This document shows, piece after piece, positions 33,539-43,442 of a DNA stretch of 64,000 nucleotides. Made by a program: the position numbers and the translations under genes. Below the pieces are notes generated by a model. It searched no databases. It saw only the letters and a list, made by a program, of their open reading frames with translations, and was not told the DNA's origin. The stretch's first letter is position 1; each line of letters begins with the position of its first letter. Location: NCBI RefSeq assembly GCF_000508085.1, contig NZ_KI669560.1, positions 1,508,964-1,572,963 on the forward strand, in the 5' to 3' direction. Origin of the DNA: Sediminibacterium sp. C3. GTDB taxonomy: Bacteria; Bacteroidota; Bacteroidia; Chitinophagales; Chitinophagaceae.

Positions 33539-35650
33539 ATTTCTACGAACAATAACATACTCGCTTCACCCATTGAATACCTGAAAGGGGTAGGACCGCT
33601 AAGGGCAGATATGCTCAAAAAAGAGCTGGAGATCTATACTTTTGGAGATTTATTGCAACATTTTCCCATCCGCCATATTGATAAAACAAAAATCAATACC
33701 ATTGCTGAAATTAATTATCAGACAGATTACATCCAGATAGCAGGGAAACTTATTCAGTTTGATATTATAGGGGAAAAACGTTCCAAGAGGTTGGTAGCCC
33801 AATTGAAAGATGCCACTGGTACCATTGAACTTACCTGGTTTCAGGGTATTTCCTGGATTCAGAAAACCCTCTATATCGGAACAGAATACCTCGTGTTTGG
33901 GAAAACCGGCTTTTTTAACGGTAAGCCCCAGATGGTGCATCCAGAAATAGAATCTTTCGTGCCCGCAAAACTGGGAGGAAAAGCTTTTTTGGAACCAGTA
34001 TATCCTTCCACAGAAAAATTAAAGGCCAAGGGCTTAAATGGAAGGCAATTGGCCAAGCTTACCTATTCTTTGCTGGAACTGATTAAGCCTGCAGACTTGT
34101 CTGAAAACATTCCCGAATCTATAGTGAAGGAACTCAAACTATTGGGTCGATATGAATCCTATATCAATATTCATTTTCCAAGTACGGATCAACATTATAA
34201 GAAAGCCCTGGAGCGTTTGAAATTCGAAGAATTTTTTATTGCACAAGTGCGATTACAACTGGTACGTCTGCAGCGGAACGCACAAAGCCGGGGAGTGGTA
34301 TTTGAAAAAGTGGGTCCTTATTTTAATGAGTTCTATGAACATTATTTACCCTTTGAATTAACGGGCGCACAAAAGAGGGTTGTTAAAGAAATTAGACAGG
34401 ATACTGCCAGGGGAAGACAAATGAACCGTTTATTGCAGGGAGATGTGGGCAGCGGAAAAACAATGGTTGCACTTTTAAGTATGTTGCTGGCTGCTGATAA
34501 TGGTTATCAGAGTGCAATAATGGCGCCCACTGAAATCCTAGCACAACAGCATTATCAGGGACTTACTCAGTTATTAAATAAAATGCCGGTGGAAGTAGCA
34601 TTGCTAACCGGCAGCACAAAAACAGCAGAACGAAAAAGAATTCTGGCAGGGTTATTAAATGATGATATACACTTAGTAGTTGGCACCCATGCCATTATTG
34701 AAGATAAAGTACAATTTAAAAATTTGGGATTGGTGATTGTAGATGAACAGCATCGTTTTGGTGTTGCGCAGCGAGCCAAACTCTGGACCAAGTCGGTGAT
34801 TCCCCCGCATGTGCTGGTGATGACGGCAACCCCTATACCTCGAACCCTTGCCATGACCGCCTATGGGGATCTGGACTATAGTATAATGGATGAATTGCCC
34901 CCTGGAAGAATACCGATTACTACCGTACAAAGGAATGAAATGGCCCGGGCCAGTGTGATGGGATTTGTGAAAGAAGAAATTGAAAAAGGAAGACAGGCGT
35001 ATTTTATTTATCCATTGATAGAAGAAAGCGAGAAGCTTAGTTACGAAGACTTAATGCAGGGATACGAACAAGTGAAAAGTTTTTTCCCTGAGCCAAGGTA
35101 TAAGATCAGTATGGTTCACGGTAAACAGCCGCCTGAACAGAAGGAAATCAATATGAAACGATTTGTTGCAGGTGATACCCAAATCATGGTTAGCACAACC
35201 GTTATTGAAGTGGGGGTGAATGTGCCCAATGCTTCGGTTATGGTGATTGAAAGTGCCGAAAAATTTGGATTGTCTCAGTTGCATCAGTTAAGGGGTAGAG
35301 TAGGAAGGGGTAGTGAAAAAAGTTTTTGCATTTTATTAACGGGTAGCAAAGCCAGCAAAGAAGCCCGTGAACGTATCAATATAATGTGTGCCACCAATGA
35401 CGGATTTAAAGTTGCGGAAAAAGACCTGGAAATGAGAGGTCCGGGTGATATTGAAGGTACCCGGCAGAGTGGGGCACTGAACTTTAAGTTAGCCAGCATT
35501 GTTAATGATAAAGGGTTGTTACAGCTGGCTCAGCAGAAAGCCGAACAAATTGTGGAACGGGATTTGCATCTGGAACAACCTGAGAATGCTTTGTTAAAAA
35601 ACTACCTTACGCAAAAGCATACCAAAATAGGTTGGAGCAAAATTGCGTAA
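33539..35650 (+). CDS. recG: ATP-dependent DNA helicase RecG
   Basis: It unwinds branched DNA at stalled forks. The helicase core has GDVGSGKTMVALL (Walker A), IVDEQHRFG (DEQH box), TATPIPRT and, near the end, the ERDLHLE-type tail. The wedge/OB domain occupies the N-terminal third. The first ATG is at 33611 (679 residues), but the conserved RecG start SPIEYLKGVGPLRAD lies upstream of it. Between that and the in-frame stop at 33515 there is no ATG, GTG or TTG, only ATT 33539 and ATA 33557. The true start is therefore uncertain, and 33539 is a guess. Confidence 0.9.
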   Translation: MSTNNNILASPIEYLKGVGPLRADMLKKELEIYTFGDLLQHFPIRHIDKTKINTIAEINYQTDYIQIAGKLIQFDIIGEKRSKRLVAQLKDATGTIELTWFQGISWIQKTLYIGTEYLVFGKTGFFNGKPQMVHPEIESFVPAKLGGKAFLEPVYPSTEKLKAKGLNGRQLAKLTYSLLELIKPADLSENIPESIVKELKLLGRYESYINIHFPSTDQHYKKALERLKFEEFFIAQVRLQLVRLQRNAQSRGVVFEKVGPYFNEFYEHYLPFELTGAQKRVVKEIRQDTARGRQMNRLLQGDVGSGKTMVALLSMLLAADNGYQSAIMAPTEILAQQHYQGLTQLLNKMPVEVALLTGSTKTAERKRILAGLLNDDIHLVVGTHAIIEDKVQFKNLGLVIVDEQHRFGVAQRAKLWTKSVIPPHVLVMTATPIPRTLAMTAYGDLDYSIMDELPPGRIPITTVQRNEMARASVMGFVKEEIEKGRQAYFIYPLIEESEKLSYEDLMQGYEQVKSFFPEPRYKISMVHGKQPPEQKEINMKRFVAGDTQIMVSTTVIEVGVNVPNASVMVIESAEKFGLSQLHQLRGRVGRGSEKSFCILLTGSKASKEARERINIMCATNDGFKVAEKDLEMRGPGDIEGTRQSGALNFKLASIVNDKGLLQLAQQKAEQIVERDLHLEQPENALLKNYLTQKHTKIGWSKIA

Positions 35651-35659
35651 CTTAAAACT

Positions 35660-38600
35660 GTGAATTTGAAATACATTAGCCTGATATTGATTTTCTGCAT
35701 TGGATTTATTCGTGTTGACGCACAGGGATACCTGGATTTTGTAGAAAATAAGGGACAATGGGAATCCTTTATTCAGTTTAAAAGTGAATTATCTGCCAGT
35801 GCATTTGCACTAACCAAAAACGGTTACAGGGTACTACAACACAATGTGGATGATTATGCAGCCATTGCAGGATCAAGGCATGCACATTCTGTTCACGGAG
35901 AACCATCCGTTAAATCGGAAGTGACTCCCAAATTTCAAACAGGCAATGATCAATTGATATTGCGTTCTCATGCTTATGATGTAAGATTTTTGAACGCGAA
36001 TCCCAATCCCCAGATTATTAAGGAAAAACCAGTAGCAGGGATCAGCAATTATTTTATTGGGAATGATCCTGCTAAATGGGCAACCGATGTCAAGACTTTT
36101 CAGTCGGTAACTTATAAAAATATGTACCCCAATATTGATATCCGATATTACACCAATAATGGGGTATTGAAATATGACATTATTGTACATCCCGGAGGTG
36201 ATCCATCAAAAATTATTTTATTTTATGAAGGAACCAATGGACTCTCTCTAAAGAATGGTGCTTTGCAAATCAAGACTTCTGTTGGTGTTTTACAGGAGAC
36301 CATTCCCTATAGTTATCAATTGTCTGATGCCAATAGAAAAGAAATTGATTGTGCCTATGAAGTGAAGGGTAATCTGGTGCAGATAAAAGTGAATAACACT
36401 TACGATAAATCAAAGACACTGGTGATTGACCCCCAGCCTGTGTTTATCAGTTATTCAGGCAGTGTTGCGGATAATTGGGGCTTTACAGCCACTTATGATT
36501 TATTAGGTAATTTCTATGCTGGCGGAATTGTTTTCAGTCCAGGATTTCCTACAACTACAGGTGCATTTCAAAGGCAATTCGGAGGAGGAATCAGCGAAGG
36601 ACAAATCCAGGGGTTTGATATGGGTATCCTGAAGTTTGAACCAGGAGGAACCAGCCTCATTTATGCAACCTATATTGGGGGATCGGGGAACGAGCAGCCA
36701 CATAGTTTGGTAGCTGATGCGGCGGGAAATCTGGTAATTGCGGGCAGAACCTCTTCTATTAATAATTATCCAACAGTAAGTAGCTTTCCTTTGTATGGAT
36801 CGGGAGGGGGAACCCATGATATAGTCCTGACCAAACTAAATCCCAGCGGTACCGCCTTAATTGGCTCTCTGCGTATTGGAGGAAGTGGCAGAGATGGTAT
36901 TAATATTCGTCCGAATTATGAAAATCCTACCGGTCCGGAAACTACCAGAAGAAATTACGGAGATGATGCCAGAAGTGAAGTGATTTTTGACAGTCAGGGA
37001 AATATTTTATTGGCATCTGTAACACAGTCAATCGATTTTCCTACCAGTGCCGGTGCTTTTCAAAGAAGCAGTGGTGCCGCAAGATTCAACGGAAGAATGC
37101 AGGATGGCGTGCTGATAAAATTAAATGCAACACTTTCTCAAGTTATTTTTTCCAGTTACCTGGGTGGGAATGATGATGATGCTGCTTTTGTACTGGCTAT
37201 TAACCCTGCCAACAATAATATTTATGTAGCAGGCGCTACCGCAAGTGATAATATGCCTGCAAGAGCCAATGCACCCGCTGGATTTCAGAATTTCAACGGA
37301 GGGGTAGATGGATTCATCAGCATTGTATCTCCGGATGGTTCTACTATCCAAAGCACTTCTTATTTTGGAACCAATCTGGTGGACGTTATTTTTGGTATTC
37401 AGTTTGATCGCCAGGGATATCCTTATATAGTGGGCACAACCACTGGAACACTCACGCCGCAAAATTCGCCTTATAATACGGCCAATCCTGTACAGGCAAC
37501 CGGTAAACAGTTTATTGTAAAATTTCAGCCGGATCTTTCTAGCATAATTTATTTAAGCAATTTTGGTTCTGCTGGATCAACCACTCCCAACTTGTCTATC
37601 TCTGCATTTTTGGTTGATCGTTGTGGGAATGTGTATGTTTCAGGCTGGGGTGGCAGTAATATCAATAGTTTCCCAACCAGCCCAATTACCAATCTACCCA
37701 TTACTTCAGATGCCTATCAATCTAATACGGACGGTGCAGATTTTTATTTCTTTGTGCTCGAGAGAGATGCACAAAGGCAACTTTATGGTTCTTTCTTTGG
37801 TCAAACCGGTGGGTTTGCAGATCACGTTGATGGAGGTACCAGCAGATTTGATCCGAATGGTACCATTTATCAATCCATTTGTTCCTGCAGAAGAAACGGT
37901 GATCCAAGCAGACCTATACTGGGTACTGGTGGTGCATGGTCTACGGCTAACCGCAGTAATTCCTGCAACCTGCTTGCCATTAAAATTGCCTTCAATTTGG
38001 CCGGGGTTGGTGCAGGTATCAAAACCTCCATTAACGGGGTTGCCAGGGACACTTCCGGTTGTGTTCCTTTAACCGTTGTTTTTTCTGATACACTGGAATT
38101 GGCCCGGAGTTATCGATGGGATTTCAATGATGGATCACCTGAAGTATCCACGAACAATTCTTCTGTTACCCATACATTCAACAATGTTGGGGTGTATCGT
38201 GTAAGATTAATTGCCACCGATCCGGCATCGTGTAATGTGAACGATACTGCTTTTATTACCATGCGGGTAAGAGCGGATGAAGCGGTATTGGGTTTTACTC
38301 CCAATAAATTATTGCCTTGTGAATCCTTAACTTATCGGTTCGATAATACATCCATTGCACCCAGGAACTTTGGTGCCAATGCCTTCCGGTGGGATTTCGG
38401 CGATGGAACCAGACAAGTAGCTTCTTTTGGTCCTGTAACGCATACCTATGCAGCGCCTGGTACTTACAATGTTCGTTTGATTTTAATTGATACCAGTTTT
38501 TGTAATGAACTGGATAGCATTGAAACACAACTCAGAATTTCACCGCTGGTGGATGCCAGATTTGAAACACCATCATTGGGTTGTGCACCTTATACAGCTG

Positions 38601-39316
38601 TGTTCAACAACACTTCTTTAGCCGGACGTACTTTTATCTGGGACTTTGGTGATGGAAATACATCTACTCAAACATCTCCTCAGCATTTGTATACTGCAGT
38701 GGGTAATTACAATGTTCGGTTGATAGCCATTGATTCCTCTACCTGTAATATTGCAGATACCACCAATTTCACGATCAGTGTAAGAGGTAAACCGACTGCT
38801 GGCATTAGCTTTAGTCCTGATCCTACCGAACCCAATACGCCTGTTACGTTTACGAACAGTAGTTTCGGAGCTGACAGATATAAATGGACTTTTGGTGATG
38901 GGGACAGTTTATTTACCAGTCGCATTGACACTACTGTTAAACATTTATACAATGCTACGGGTACTTACAATGCCTGTGTGATTGCCATTAATGATGCTGG
39001 TTGTGCCGATACCAGCTGTGTTCCCGTTGCTATTACCATTGTTCCCGGCTTTAATGTACCCAATGCATTTTCTCCTAATGGAGACGGGGTAAATGACCGG
39101 ATTTTTGTAAGGGGTTTTGGGATCTCTAAAATGAGTTGGCGGATTTATAATCGATGGGGAACCCTGGTTTATTTCGGAACCAGTCCGTCGGACGGCTGGG
39201 ACGGTACCTATAACGGAAAGTTACAGCCACAGGAAGTATACCATTATACGCTTGAAATTGAATTTAGCAATAAAGAAAAAGCAACTAAAAAAGGGGATAT
39301 TACCCTTCTGCGATAA
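35660..39316 (+). CDS. Large T9SS type B secreted protein with SBBP-like and PKD repeats
   Basis: A 1218-residue protein from GTG 35660 with a signal peptide (ends VDAQ). The N-terminal part (about 25-260) resembles the domain found at the start of many Bacteroidota SBBP-repeat proteins. Beta-propeller-like repeats follow (about 270-700, blocks such as YIGGSGNEQPHSLVADAAGNL). Four PKD domains come next (about 800-1120; WDFNDGSPE, WDFGDGTRQ, WDFGDGNTS, WTFGDGDSL). The ending has NAFSPNGDGVND and IYNRWGTLVY, the gliding-motility type C-terminal domain (TIGR04131) that directs T9SS export. Its role is probably at the cell surface. porP/sprF follows 15 bp downstream. Confidence 0.9.
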   Translation: MNLKYISLILIFCIGFIRVDAQGYLDFVENKGQWESFIQFKSELSASAFALTKNGYRVLQHNVDDYAAIAGSRHAHSVHGEPSVKSEVTPKFQTGNDQLILRSHAYDVRFLNANPNPQIIKEKPVAGISNYFIGNDPAKWATDVKTFQSVTYKNMYPNIDIRYYTNNGVLKYDIIVHPGGDPSKIILFYEGTNGLSLKNGALQIKTSVGVLQETIPYSYQLSDANRKEIDCAYEVKGNLVQIKVNNTYDKSKTLVIDPQPVFISYSGSVADNWGFTATYDLLGNFYAGGIVFSPGFPTTTGAFQRQFGGGISEGQIQGFDMGILKFEPGGTSLIYATYIGGSGNEQPHSLVADAAGNLVIAGRTSSINNYPTVSSFPLYGSGGGTHDIVLTKLNPSGTALIGSLRIGGSGRDGINIRPNYENPTGPETTRRNYGDDARSEVIFDSQGNILLASVTQSIDFPTSAGAFQRSSGAARFNGRMQDGVLIKLNATLSQVIFSSYLGGNDDDAAFVLAINPANNNIYVAGATASDNMPARANAPAGFQNFNGGVDGFISIVSPDGSTIQSTSYFGTNLVDVIFGIQFDRQGYPYIVGTTTGTLTPQNSPYNTANPVQATGKQFIVKFQPDLSSIIYLSNFGSAGSTTPNLSISAFLVDRCGNVYVSGWGGSNINSFPTSPITNLPITSDAYQSNTDGADFYFFVLERDAQRQLYGSFFGQTGGFADHVDGGTSRFDPNGTIYQSICSCRRNGDPSRPILGTGGAWSTANRSNSCNLLAIKIAFNLAGVGAGIKTSINGVARDTSGCVPLTVVFSDTLELARSYRWDFNDGSPEVSTNNSSVTHTFNNVGVYRVRLIATDPASCNVNDTAFITMRVRADEAVLGFTPNKLLPCESLTYRFDNTSIAPRNFGANAFRWDFGDGTRQVASFGPVTHTYAAPGTYNVRLILIDTSFCNELDSIETQLRISPLVDARFETPSLGCAPYTAVFNNTSLAGRTFIWDFGDGNTSTQTSPQHLYTAVGNYNVRLIAIDSSTCNIADTTNFTISVRGKPTAGISFSPDPTEPNTPVTFTNSSFGADRYKWTFGDGDSLFTSRIDTTVKHLYNATGTYNACVIAINDAGCADTSCVPVAITIVPGFNVPNAFSPNGDGVNDRIFVRGFGISKMSWRIYNRWGTLVYFGTSPSDGWDGTYNGKLQPQEVYHYTLEIEFSNKEKATKKGDITLLR

Positions 39317-39331
39317 TACAGAAATCAAATA

Positions 39332-40363
39332 ATGAAAGTATTGAAAATATCATACCGTTTGCTGGGTTTATTGCTGATGTTGTTGATGCAGCAATGGGTT
39401 GCTGCGCAGGCATTAAATTATTCTCAATATTTTAATTCTCCCTTGCTGGTAAATCCTGCCAACACTGGGTTTAATCCAGACTATGATTACAGGGCTGGAT
39501 TAAATTACAGAAATAGTTTTACGTCAGTTGGTGGAGGATATAAAACGATGGGTGTATGGGCGGATGCGAAACTATTTGCCAATCGTTTCGAGAATGGTTG
39601 GATGGGTGTTGGAGGCAGCATCCTAAAAGATGTGGCTGGAACAGGACAACTAACAGCAACCGGAGCATCCCTTTCTTTGGCATGGCATCAGATGCTGGGG
39701 TACAATAGTTTGTTGAGTGCTGGATTCAGTGCAGGAGTAACCACCAAGCGGGTTGATATTGCCAAACTAAATTTTGACAATCAGTGGAATGGTCAGTTTT
39801 TTGATGTTTCTATTCCTTCCAATGAACCCTTTGCATTTAGCCAGGTGGGATATTTAGATTTGAATATGGGATTGAACTATGCTTATTTCGCATCAGAAAA
39901 CTTTTATTTCAATGCAGGTTTCTCTATGATGCATATTAACCGCCCGAGAGAAAGTTTTTTTGCTGCCAATATCAGTGATGCAAGAGTGCCTGCAAGATTT
40001 AATTTTTTCGCCAATGCAAGTATTAAAGTAGAAGATATCTGGATACTAAATCCCAATATATATTTCAGTACCATTGGAAATAAAAATGAATTGGTAATGG
40101 GAATGAATGCTAACCGTAACTTAGGTGGAAACGGAGCACAACAAATGATTGTGGGGCTTTATTACAGAAACAGGGATGCAATTATTCCTATGATTGGCTA
40201 TTCCATTAATGATCTTCAGATTACGGTTAATTATGATGCAACTATTTCTTCATTGGGCAGATTAAATGCAACCAGAGGCGCATATGAGTTATCCATCATA
40301 AAACACGGGATTTTCTCCAGCTCGAATGGACGTTCTGTTAAATGTCCTACTGTTCGTTTTTAA
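39332..40363 (+). CDS. Type IX secretion membrane protein, PorP/SprF family
   Basis: A 343-residue outer-membrane barrel with signal peptide (ends WVAAQ). The start SQYFNSPLLVNPANTGF is the hallmark of the PorP/SprF family. Members often sit next to genes for type B T9SS cargo and help attach or export that cargo. Here the cargo gene is directly upstream with a 15 bp gap. The family is certain; the pairing with that cargo is inferred from context. Confidence 0.93.
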   Translation: MKVLKISYRLLGLLLMLLMQQWVAAQALNYSQYFNSPLLVNPANTGFNPDYDYRAGLNYRNSFTSVGGGYKTMGVWADAKLFANRFENGWMGVGGSILKDVAGTGQLTATGASLSLAWHQMLGYNSLLSAGFSAGVTTKRVDIAKLNFDNQWNGQFFDVSIPSNEPFAFSQVGYLDLNMGLNYAYFASENFYFNAGFSMMHINRPRESFFAANISDARVPARFNFFANASIKVEDIWILNPNIYFSTIGNKNELVMGMNANRNLGGNGAQQMIVGLYYRNRDAIIPMIGYSINDLQITVNYDATISSLGRLNATRGAYELSIIKHGIFSSSNGRSVKCPTVRF

Positions 40364-40405
40364 GTGCCTCAAACTTTATATATTGCGTAATACAAACGAT
40401 TACGC

Positions 40406-41698
40406 ATGAAATATCTTCCATTAGACTCAAACATTTTCATCAATAACAGAAAGCGTTTCGTACGCAAGATGACCACGAATAGTATTGCCGTATTTGTAAG
40501 CAATGATGAGTGGCCAGGTAATGGAGACGCCCTGCATCCATTTAAACAGAACAGCGATTTATTCTGGCTGAGTGGTATTGTTCAGGAAGATTCAATGGTG
40601 ATTTTGTTTCCTGATAATCCTGATCCCAATTTTCGGGAAGTGCTGGTATTGGTTAGACCCAATGAACTGAAAGAAAAATGGGATGGGAAAAGACTGAGAG
40701 CAGAAGAAGCCAGGAAAATATCAGGCATTCAAACCATTATTTGGTTAGATAGTCTGGATGCTCTGTTACAGGGGTGGATTCATCTGGCTGATACCATTTA
40801 TCTAGACAGTAACGAAAATGACAGAAAGGCTTCTAATATTCAAACCAGGGAGTATCGCTTCATTGCTGAAATGAAAGCCCGTTACCCATTGCACCAGTTT
40901 ATGCGTGCGGCTAAAATAATGAAGGACTTGCGCGCCATTAAAACGAAGGAAGAAATAGCTGTAGTTCAAAAAGCCATTGATATTACCGATTTGACATTCA
41001 GGAGAATCATGAAGTTTGTGAAACCTGGGGTTCATGAATATGAAATTGAAGCTGAAATCTGGCATAGCTTTCTTAGTAATCGTGCAACGGGTCCGGCATA
41101 TGGAAGTATTATTGCCAGTGGCGATAATGCCAGAACCCTTCATTATGTTTCTAATAATGCAGTTTGCAAGGACGGAGATTTGTTGTTGATGGATTTTGGC
41201 GCTGAATATGGTGGCTATTGTGCGGATTTAACCAGAACCATTCCTGTGAACGGTAAGTTTACCAAAAGGCAGAAAGAAGTATACAATGCCTGTCTTCATT
41301 TACATAACTACGCCAAATCAATTTTAAAACCAGGTATCAATATTCTGGATTATACCGATAAAGTGGGAGAGGAAGCCACCAAACAGTTTATTAAAATTGG
41401 TCTGATAACAAAAGCCGATGTAAAAAATGAAGACAAGGAAAACAGAGCATATCGCAAATATTTGTACCATGGAATTTCTCATCACCTGGGCATAGATGTA
41501 CATGATCTGGGAACCAGGACGGCACCTATTCAGGCGGGTATGTTATTTACCATTGAACCCGGTATTTACATTGAAGAAGAAAGAATGGGCATCCGAATTG
41601 AAAATAATTTCTGGATTACCAAAAACGGGAACAATGATCTGATGAAGAATATCCCGATTACTGCAGATGAGATTGAATCATATATGAAGCGTAAATAG
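40406..41698 (+). CDS. Aminopeptidase P family protein (M24B)
   Basis: A 430-residue metallopeptidase that removes N-terminal residues before proline. After the N-terminal creatinase-like domain, the metal ligands are visible in MDFGAEYGGYCADLTRT (two Asp), GISHHLGIDVHD (His), TIEPGIYIEEE (Glu) and GIRIENNF (Glu). Length fits Xaa-Pro aminopeptidase. pssA begins one base after its stop, so the following genes are probably in the same transcript. Confidence 0.92.
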   Translation: MKYLPLDSNIFINNRKRFVRKMTTNSIAVFVSNDEWPGNGDALHPFKQNSDLFWLSGIVQEDSMVILFPDNPDPNFREVLVLVRPNELKEKWDGKRLRAEEARKISGIQTIIWLDSLDALLQGWIHLADTIYLDSNENDRKASNIQTREYRFIAEMKARYPLHQFMRAAKIMKDLRAIKTKEEIAVVQKAIDITDLTFRRIMKFVKPGVHEYEIEAEIWHSFLSNRATGPAYGSIIASGDNARTLHYVSNNAVCKDGDLLLMDFGAEYGGYCADLTRTIPVNGKFTKRQKEVYNACLHLHNYAKSILKPGINILDYTDKVGEEATKQFIKIGLITKADVKNEDKENRAYRKYLYHGISHHLGIDVHDLGTRTAPIQAGMLFTIEPGIYIEEERMGIRIENNFWITKNGNNDLMKNIPITADEIESYMKRK

Positions 41699-41699
41699 C

Positions 41700-42458
41700 A
41701 TGAAGCATATTCCTAATTGTTTTACGCTGTTGAATTTATTTTTAGGTGCAACAGCTATTTTGTACATATTGCAACCTGGCCTGACTTACCAGGCGGAAGG
41801 GGATGGCTTGGTGAGTATTCCTGAAAAAATGATGTGGGCCAGCTGGCTCATTTTTGCGGCTGGTCTGGTTGACTTTCTGGATGGATTTGTAGCTCGCTGG
41901 ATGAAACAGGCTTCTGAAATGGGAAAACAATTGGATTCTCTTGCCGATGTAGTGAGTTTTGGGGTTGCACCAGCAATGATTGTCCTTCAGTTTCTGCGTT
42001 TTTCCTATTCAAGTTCAGAAGGTGGATTAGATATCACGGAATGGGCATTATTACCAGCATTGTTATTGCCTTGCGCTGGTGCATACCGACTGGCCCGTTT
42101 TAATTTAGATACGTCAAAGTCGGTTGGGTTCAAAGGAATTCCCATTCCCGCTGCCGGAATTCTGCTGGCCTCCTTTCCATTGGTTAACTGGTATGCCAAA
42201 GATGCGTGGATTATGGATTTGCTCTTAAATCCTTGGTTATGGTATGGTCTGATCCTGTTTCTAAGTTTTGGTATGATATCTACGATACCAATGCTGGCGT
42301 TGAAATTCAACGGAATCAATTTCCGTAAAATAATACCTTTTCTAATAATTTTGGCTATTGCCTTACCCGTTGCCTTTCTTTTTGGCTGGCTGGCAATTTC
42401 GGCAGGGTTTATTGCTTATGTAATTCTATCTTTGTTCTTTAAATCAACCGAATCATGA
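41700..42458 (+). CDS. pssA: CDP-alcohol phosphatidyltransferase, probably phosphatidylserine synthase
   Basis: A 252-residue integral membrane enzyme. It shows the complete CDP-alcohol phosphotransferase pattern D-x2-DG-x2-AR-x8-G-x3-D-x3-D beginning at DFLDGFVAR (about residues 58-83). The N-terminal IPNCFTLLNLFLG and about six to seven transmembrane segments fit bacterial PssA of the archaeal/Bacillus type. It makes phosphatidylserine from CDP-diacylglycerol. It overlaps purS by four bases. Confidence 0.88.
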   Translation: MKHIPNCFTLLNLFLGATAILYILQPGLTYQAEGDGLVSIPEKMMWASWLIFAAGLVDFLDGFVARWMKQASEMGKQLDSLADVVSFGVAPAMIVLQFLRFSYSSSEGGLDITEWALLPALLLPCAGAYRLARFNLDTSKSVGFKGIPIPAAGILLASFPLVNWYAKDAWIMDLLLNPWLWYGLILFLSFGMISTIPMLALKFNGINFRKIIPFLIILAIALPVAFLFGWLAISAGFIAYVILSLFFKSTES

Positions 42459-42703
42459 AGTTTGAAGTAGCCATCAATGTAATGCCTTTAAAAGATTTAT
42501 TAGACCCTCAGGGTAAAGCCGTTTTAGGAGGGTTGGCCAATTTAGGCATACACCAGGTTGAAGACGTAAGAGTGGGAAAACGCATTACCCTATCGGTTGA
42601 AGCCGGATCTGCAGAAGAAGCAAAATTGATTGCTGAAAAAGCGGCTAAACAACTACTGGCTAATCAGGTGATGGAGTTTTTTGAGATCAGTATAAACGCA
42701 TAA
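42455..42703 (+). CDS. purS: Phosphoribosylformylglycinamidine synthase subunit PurS
   Basis: An 82-residue protein of typical PurS size with LLDPQGKAVLGGLANLGIH and the C-terminal AAKQLLANQVMEFFEI. PurS bridges PurL and PurQ in the fourth step of purine synthesis. The purL and purQ genes are not in the window, so it is separated from its partners. It is embedded between pssA (overlap of four bases) and rsmI (one base apart). Confidence 0.93.
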   Translation: MKFEVAINVMPLKDLLDPQGKAVLGGLANLGIHQVEDVRVGKRITLSVEAGSAEEAKLIAEKAAKQLLANQVMEFFEISINA

Positions 42704-42704
42704 T

Positions 42705-43373
42705 TTGCTTTATTTAGTTCCTACACCTTTAGGCAATCTGAAGGACATTACTTTACGCGCACTGGAAGTACTGAATGCGGTGGATGTTATTTTGTGTGAA
42801 GACACCAGAACTTCATCCAAGTTACTGCAGCATTATAATATTCAGAAGCCTTTAAGTCCTTATCATCAGCACAACGAGCATAAAATTGTATCGCATATAG
42901 CCGATCAACTGGAAACTGGTAAAACCATGGCATTGATAACCGATGCAGGAACACCTGGAATTTCTGATCCGGCTTTTCTGATAGTTCGCGAATGCATACA
43001 ACGGAAAATTAAAGTGGAGACTTTGCCGGGTGCAGTAGCTTTTGTGCCTGCATTGGTAAATAGTGGATTGCCAACCAACCGGTTTGTATTTGAGGGCTTT
43101 TTGCCTTTGAAAAAGGGCCGGCAGACCCTATTGAAAAAACTGGCTAACGAAGAAAGGACCATGATTTTTTATGAGAGTCCCATGCGATTAGTAAAGACGC
43201 TCGAAGAAATGGCGAAATATTTTGGCGAGGAGAGAAAATGTTCTGTTGCCAGAGAACTAACCAAAATATTTGAGGAGAATCAACGAGGAACTTTAATAGA
43301 AGTTGCAGAATATTTTAAATCTAAATCGGTGAAAGGTGAAATTGTACTGGTAGTTGATGGCTTGCCTGATTAG
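42705..43373 (+). CDS. rsmI: 16S rRNA 2'-O-ribose methyltransferase RsmI
   Basis: A 222-residue protein from a TTG start one base after the purS stop; the start gives the usual LYLVPTPLGNLKDIT N-terminus. The tetrapyrrole-methylase-type fold is marked by CEDTRTSSKLL and LITDAGTPGISDPAF. RsmI methylates C1402 of 16S rRNA in the decoding centre. No alternative ATG upstream fits the family. Confidence 0.95.
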   Translation: MLYLVPTPLGNLKDITLRALEVLNAVDVILCEDTRTSSKLLQHYNIQKPLSPYHQHNEHKIVSHIADQLETGKTMALITDAGTPGISDPAFLIVRECIQRKIKVETLPGAVAFVPALVNSGLPTNRFVFEGFLPLKKGRQTLLKKLANEERTMIFYESPMRLVKTLEEMAKYFGEERKCSVARELTKIFEENQRGTLIEVAEYFKSKSVKGEIVLVVDGLPD

Positions 43374-43442
43374 AATTCTCAAATTAATTTCGGAAATTTA
43401 CCTTCCTTTATTTTAATTCATTGCTAACGATAAATCAATACC

